From the NCBI GenBank assembly GCA_020746875.1, contig JAGTJL010000019.1, positions 372,001-436,000 on the forward strand: a stretch of 64,000 nt of DNA, in the 5' to 3' direction. The notes beneath the pieces were generated by a model. The model worked only from the letters and a program-made list of their open reading frames with translations. It was not told where the DNA came from and did not search any database. A program made the position numbers and the translations under genes. Of the stretch, positions 58,831 to 64,000 are shown one piece after another (position 1 is the first letter of the stretch; every line of letters begins with the position of its first letter). This DNA comes from Rhexocercosporidium sp. MPI-PUGE-AT-0058. Its lineage: Eukaryota > Ascomycota > Leotiomycetes > Helotiales.

Positions 58831-61745
58831 TCGTGGCTGTGCTTACTGCTGTGGTTGTCTGGGGGTGGTGGGGCAAGTGATGCGTTGTGATGCGATGCGA
58901 TATGATGTTTGCGTGGCATTTATCTGGTAACGGATGGAGTCTGGTCTGGTTTTGTTTTGTCCGGTTTGGTCGGGTTGGGTGTGGTCATATTGGAGGTTCT
59001 GGTACAGGGGTGTCACGTCACATACATAGGTACCTGGGCATGTTTAATGATTGTATGAACATGGAGCAATGAACATGAACATTTTGACGATGATTAGTAC
59101 AGAAGTCGCGAAATGATTGTCGACACGTGATGTCCCAAGTTTCGAATACATAAGTAGATCACGAATCAGTCGTCATGCAAGCCCCCAGACAGACATCAAA
59201 TTCAGACGACGATGAAAGCGAGTCATGCTGCCATAGCCATGAAACGCCCGATGGGGAAAGCATGGCATTCTAAAAATTCCCCTCATCCCAAGAAGTTGGA
59301 ATGCAGGAGCTGGAGCACCTCAAATCAACCGAGGCGAGCCCAAAACAGACTCCATTGGCCAAGAGCACTAACTATCACGAGCCAAAAAAGCCATACAGAA
59401 AGAAAGGAAGGGTCTGGTCAACGAGTCAACACCAGGCAAACGCCCCCTCGGGAGCAGCCCTCAGGTCGCATTTGGGTGTGCCACCGTGTCGATGGGTGGA
59501 GGGGGGACGGGCTCCATCTCCGCATCTGGGCGCGATGGACCGCATTCTGGAAGGTCAGGAGGTGATGGGATGGGATGGAAGAGGAAGGTCGTCGTCGTTG
59601 AGTTTTGCAGATGTGGTCATTGTGCATCGTGAAGTTCGGTCGTGGCCTGTGGTGGGATGTTCCGTTCTAGTGACCTCCAGAGCTCAATTACGGATAGGTA
59701 AACGCTTGGCTCTGGGGGCTTTTTTTGAGTTGATTAGTGTCCGGGTGGGTGGGCTTTGGATTAGATACGGGGTGCGGCGTCGTCCTTTGGCACCCTTTTC
59801 TTTCCCTTCAAGGTTGTTCGGGATGGCGTTTGTCGTACTTCCGTATCGCTACTCGTTTGTCCGTTTTTGTTTGTCTAGTTTATTCGAACGTTGGTCGTTT
59901 GTCGTATTTCGTAAACGTGATATTGTTGTTCTTGTTCTTGTTCTCTTCTCCAAGAAAAACGGTCACCCAATCCCATTGCCCTTTGGGACCCGAAGCCACC
60001 AACACTTTAAACTCTCGGGTTGATGAATTACCCAAAGCCAAGACATCATGATTGACTGACATCCTTTCAGCCCATTCTCCACAGCGCCAAGGGTTTCCTC
60101 TGTCCGCCTTGGCCGAAGGCTGGAATGGTCTTCTCCCCGACCCTCTTGTCAACACCAAAGGACAAAAGACATCCACCCCCCTCTTCTCTCACTGGCTATC
60201 ATCACGGAAGCGGCTTTCCACATAACGACGTAGTTGCAAGCGCAACAGCACGCTCAAGTAAGTGCAAGAAGAGCAAGGGAGAGACAGGTCCGGGCTGCGC
60301 CACAAAGCATTCGTTCAATTGACCAAATTGCCGACCGTAGAGGTTAGGTGACAGGCTGGTCTGGTGGTTAGGGAAGGTTTAGTGGGAGGGGGACTGACTA
60401 CTGTACTGGTTAGACAGACTTTGGGCAATCTTGGAGCAACTGTGAGTGGTCGACGGAATTCAGAGCCGTAGAGAAAGTCCTGCGATGCATCTGCAGCGTC
60501 TGGATGGACTACAGTACTCTGCAGCCAGGGACCCGTCCAGGAATCCAGGGACTGCAGGGTCCACACCATGCCCCTGAACCACACACCGGGGGGGATCAAT
60601 GATCGATCGAGGTGAGACCCCTAAAATCCAGAGAACGCGCGCGTGCGTGGCTCCTGGCTCGCTTGTGAGCGCGATGGTCATGTCGCTATCAGTGCAACTG
60701 GCATCGAGGAGGGTGGCATGCGGCGGCGGCGGACTCGTACGGTACGGTAGGGTACGGTACTGTAGTATAACGTGACGAGGGCATCTCGTCCTGTGTTGAT
60801 TTGTCGTCGCATTGCTGGATCTTAAATGCGAGAGCAGTCGTCGTAATTTTTTAAGCTGAAGAAGAATGAAACGAATGCCCCCCTGGTTGGCTCTGTCGGG
60901 TCATTGAAGCCGGCCGAGATGGTTTCTTTCCGTGGTGGCAATGGATGCAATTGGCACAGCTTCGCCCAGCCAGCTGCACAAGAGTCAAGACGCCTCTTTT
61001 CCCTGCTTTTGGGTCCATCGATCGAGCATGCATCTCTCTCTTTCTTGCATCACGAAGTCAGCGGTCATAGGAAAGGAAGGGAAGTAGCTCCCTTACTATA
61101 CACTACAGTACCATCATAGTTGATCTATCCGTCTCCCCGTTCCTTTCGGATGCCGGGAACTAAATCTCCAGCTCAGGCGGCGACAGACCAGCTACAGTAC
61201 AAAAGTAAATACAGTCAGTAAGTAATATCTACTCGAACTGCCCCTATTCCAAAAGGGGCAGCGAGAATTCGACCCCATGCTCTTTTTCCCTACCCTCCAG
61301 ACTACTGTACAGTACCCTGCATTTACCCTGCATTTACCTCCCTGCCCTGCCCTCCTCCCCCTTGCTTTGCCTTGCCTTGCCTTGTCTGGTCTAAATATTC
61401 TTGGAACTGCGACAACACTGCACTGCACATCACCTCACTCACCTCACCTTCCTTCAGTTCGCCTTCACCACCAAGAAAAGAGATCGCCACGTGTGTTCTG
61501 TGTCTCGTTTCCTTGTTTACTTACTTACTCACTTACTTACGCTTCTTCTCTAATCTTCCCTTCCGTTAATCTTCTTACGCTCCTTAGCATCATCAACTTC
61601 ATGTACATCGTTTGGTACGTCTGACCCCCTCCCCCCCGTCCCGCGTCAGGTTGATCCAAAAGAAAGGAGGCTAACAATTCTTGCGACTTCAGCAGATAGA
61701 CTGCACTTTTTTGGTGCTCTTGTTTCCTCCCACACATACTCCAAC
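58831..61745. other. Intergenic region (2.9 kb)
   Basis: Between SMC2 and the MOSC gene. It contains G/T-rich stretches (58860-58990, 59500-59960), several TACTG/CAGTA motifs (60399-60410, 60735-60770, 61303-61314) and a CT-rich leader with TTGCC repeats near 61365-61385. A 240-residue open frame at 59301-60023 is not convincing. Confidence 0.45.
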
Positions 61746-63165
61746 ATGTCAGCCCTTATAGAACAATACCGAGAGCTCCTCGAGGACTACTACGAAACCT
61801 ACTCCGAACAATTGCTCGACCAGATCCCCGTCATCTCCACGCAAACCTACGTCCTGACTGTCCTCGCCATCTGCATACCACCAATAATCGCCCTGATATT
61901 CTACGAGCGAGAGCAGGCCAGGCTACGCGCTGAGGAGCCAAAGGGATGCAGAAAGCTCGGCCTGAAAATCGAGTCGAATTTGCTCAATGAGTTCGACAAG
62001 AAGTTCTCCGAGGGACGACCGCCATCTACTGAGGAGACTTCAGCAGAATGGTGGCGGTTGAAGAGCTTGTGGATCTACCCCGTGAAGAGCTGCAGAGGTG
62101 TAGAGTTGAATCGCGGATCCGTGATTGCGACTGGTATGGAATATGATCGTCAATTCACGTTTGCCCAACTCAAGAGCCCCTTTCCCGTCAACGCCGCCAC
62201 CCCTGAGAAGGAAAAGGCAGCACATAAGTGGGAGTTCATCACACAGAGACAGTTCCCTTTATTGGCCAAATTACGAACTGAGATGTGGGTTCCTGATCAG
62301 TCGGTGGACACATACACGCCGCATGCCGAGGATGTGGAATCTGGTGGGGTCATAATTCTGAGCTTTCCATACCAGGAGGCTGGCTGGAGAGGTATCATGG
62401 CAAAATGGGGGGCTGCTGTCAAAGGCACCTACCCGGAGAAGCAGTTCCGTATCCCATTCGATCCATCCCCAGTGCAGATTGAGAAGGCTGGCTATTCTTA
62501 TGAGAAGATGACGATCTGGAAGGAGACCGTGACAGCACTGAATTTGGAAATCGAAATCCCAGACGAATTGAGATATTACCTCGGCATCAGCAACAAGCTT
62601 GGCCTCTTCAGAATCGACAATTCAAAGCTGCGGGAGGTACACAGAAATGCGCCAAGGAAGGAGGAGTTGGGATATCAGCCAGTGACCGGTTTCCAAGACG
62701 CTGTAAGTTGATTGTACTCTGGTTTTGGTCCTTTGCTAATACTAGCAGTACCCCCTCCACCTGATCAATCTTGCCAGTGTCCGCGATGTCGAAAGCAAAA
62801 TGCCTAAAGTCAAGGGTGCTCCACGTCTCTCCGCCGCCCGGTTCCGCGCCAATCTGATTATCACTGGTCCAGATGCCTACCACGAAGATACCTGGCGGAG
62901 AATCAAGATTGGTTACTACGAATATGATGTATCTTGCCGGACCGCCCGCTGCAAGATGCCAAACGTAGATCAGGTTACAGGCGAAAGACACCCCAGCGAG
63001 CCGGATCGAACCTTACGAAGCTTCCGCGCCGTAGATGCTGGCACTGGGCCAAATATTGGGTGCTTAGGCATGCAAATGGTTCCAATTGCCAAGGAGAGCA
63101 GTCTACGTGTTGGAGACGAGATCACGGTCCTGGAAGTTGGAGATCACGAGTACATTCAGCAGTAA
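61746..63165 (+). CDS. Membrane-anchored MOSC-domain protein (mARC-like)
   Basis: Exons are 61746-62702 and 62749-63165, with a 46-base intron between codons; 457 residues. A single hydrophobic segment at about 34-54 (TYVLTVLAICIPPIIALIFY) follows a short acidic N-terminus, suggesting an outer-mitochondrial or ER tail-in anchor. The MOSC N-terminal barrel begins near residue 105 with LKSLWIYPVKSCRGVEL. The MOSC domain in exon 2 has the motif SCRTARCKMPNVDQVTG (Cys 382 and 387). In animal mARC the first Cys of the equivalent ACSRC motif binds the molybdenum cofactor. Such enzymes reduce N-hydroxylated compounds together with cytochrome b5 and its reductase. The ATG follows a long CT-rich leader. 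Substrate and compartment are inferred from the family. Confidence 0.9.
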
Positions 63166-63757
63166 CGGGACTTACTTTGCGTACACCGTACCGTTCTGTG
63201 GAAAGAAGAACGCAGGGACCAACACAACCAGGCTCCCTTTTGTTTGTGATTGAGGATACCCTACAGGTTTCTACCTGACAATCTGTTTATCTGTCTGATG
63301 AAGATGAAAGCGAGTTTTTAGCAGCAAGAAAAAAACTACCATGGAAATGACTACTGACACAATTAGCAATTTTGTAATAGAGGGAACAAACGGGATTGAG
63401 CGACTTCTTTTTCATTTTGCTGGAATGAGCCTGCCCCTGTTTCTGTTGTTTATAGTTCATTCTCATTTTTTCGCTTCTCTTCTTTCTAGCTCGTTGCATT
63501 TTCATTCATCTTGCGAGTTTTTGTGTCGCACAGCACACACACACACACACACACCAACAGGGAGGGAGGATGGGGATCTTTTTTTCCTTTGTAATTGTTT
63601 GCATGTGTATTCTGGCGAGTTCTTGGGTGCAAACGGAATGGAGTTGGTAGAATTGTGTGGCTGCATAAATGGAATGACATTGTATGGATTTCGAAACCTA
63701 CACCTACTTGTGTGCTGTTTGCTATGATTGTGATGTGCAATACTATTCATTGAAGCC
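63166..63757. other. 3' flank of the MOSC gene
   Basis: T-rich region with the AC repeat. No gene supported before the short frame at 63758. Confidence 0.45.
63535..63554. repeat. AC dinucleotide microsatellite
   Basis: About ten AC units in the 3' flank of the MOSC gene. Confidence 0.85.
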
Positions 63758-63940
63758 ATGACAAGATGGGATTTAAATATTGTTAAATCAAAAAGTCGTC
63801 TACAACGCCTCGACGGAAGGATTGCCAACAAAGACGGGCCTCATTTTAAATTCCCTTGGTCAGATCTGGATTTGGTGCCGCCAGAAGGTACCAAAAGCTA
63901 TGCTGACTACGGGATAGCAAAAACACTACAGGAGATGTAA
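63758..63940 (+). CDS. Short orphan ORF, possibly a gene fragment
   Basis: A 60-residue frame (starts MTRWDLNIVKSKSRLQRL) with protein-like composition toward its end (FPWSDLDLVPPEGTKSYADY). No signal peptide, membrane segment or known motif is visible. No upstream exon with matching splice signals was found between it and the MOSC gene. It could be the remnant 3' end of a larger gene or simply a chance frame. I do not recognise it. Confidence 0.25.
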   Translation: MTRWDLNIVKSKSRLQRLDGRIANKDGPHFKFPWSDLDLVPPEGTKSYADYGIAKTLQEM

Positions 63941-64000
63941 CAAAATCACGTATTGTACTCCATTAATGAGTTCTATATTTAGAAACACACTCTTTAATAT
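63941..64000. other. Window end, nothing recognised
   Basis: AT-rich 60 bases to the edge of the window. Confidence 0.4.

Noticed and set aside
59301..60023. 240-residue plus-strand open frame between SMC2 and the MOSC gene
   Set aside because: Composition is unlike proteins (Arg/Trp/Val-rich from G/T-rich DNA). No domain, signal peptide or splice structure, and it covers obviously repetitive G/T tracts.
1..64000. CRISPR arrays, bacterial operons, insertion sequences, prophage or viral genes
   Set aside because: Nothing of this kind is visible. Intron structure and gene families are those of a filamentous fungus nucleus.
1..64000. Secondary-metabolite or other biosynthetic gene cluster
   Set aside because: No PKS, NRPS, terpene cyclase, DMATS or clustered tailoring enzymes. 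The regulators present are not beside pathway genes.

Overview
The window looks like nuclear DNA from a filamentous ascomycete (Pezizomycotina). Genes carry short GT..AG introns, mostly 45-65 bases. Several fungal-specific families are present: an FlbA-type RGS protein, Zn(II)2Cys6 and C2H2 regulators, GPI-anchored Ser/Thr-rich wall proteins, a UapA-type purine permease and an Ole1 desaturase fused to cytochrome b5. Protein style suggests Leotiomycetes, but that placement is an inference that only a phylogeny could settle.

Layout. 1-5328: long leader with pentanucleotide repeats and no convincing gene. 5329-7657: flbA-like RGS regulator (+). 8747-15737: small, fast-evolving genes: a ccg-6-like wall protein, a Cys-rich 71-residue ORF, a four-TM SUR7/PalI-like protein, a GPI-type protein and a DUF7053-like protein. 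Three of these have an apparent one-base reading-frame problem. 16068-19280: a mob3/phocein gene (-) and a ZNG1/CobW GTPase (+) transcribed divergently from a 260-base gap. 20323-22694: Hsp110/Hsp88 (+). 23258-26546: two C2H2 zinc-finger genes in tandem (-). 29051-32961: CUE1-like ER protein (-) and NOT2 (-). 33353-34068: AT-rich inverted-repeat element of Tc1/mariner (pogo/Fot1) type. 34687-37331: Zn(II)2Cys6 regulator (-). 37332-46591: 9.3 kb with no supported gene. 46592-48725: purine permease (+). 50929-52382: delta-9 desaturase (+). 53889-58830: hotdog thioesterase (-) and SMC2 (+), divergent. 61746-63165: membrane-anchored MOSC/mARC-like protein (+). A short orphan ORF lies at 63758-63940.

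Most genes are single-copy housekeeping or regulatory functions: G-protein signalling, STRIPAK, metal chaperoning, protein folding, ERAD, mRNA deadenylation, nucleobase uptake, lipid desaturation and condensin. I see no biosynthetic cluster, defence island, CRISPR array, tRNA or rRNA. The parts least explained by standard annotation are: the inverted-repeat element, whose arms differ only by C:G/T:A transitions, as expected of RIP; a set of frameshifts, at least two in homopolymers, that more likely reflect assembly error than gene death; the 9.3-kb desert; and a recurring TACTG/CAGTA pentamer in intergenic DNA. I did not find a convincing new biological system.
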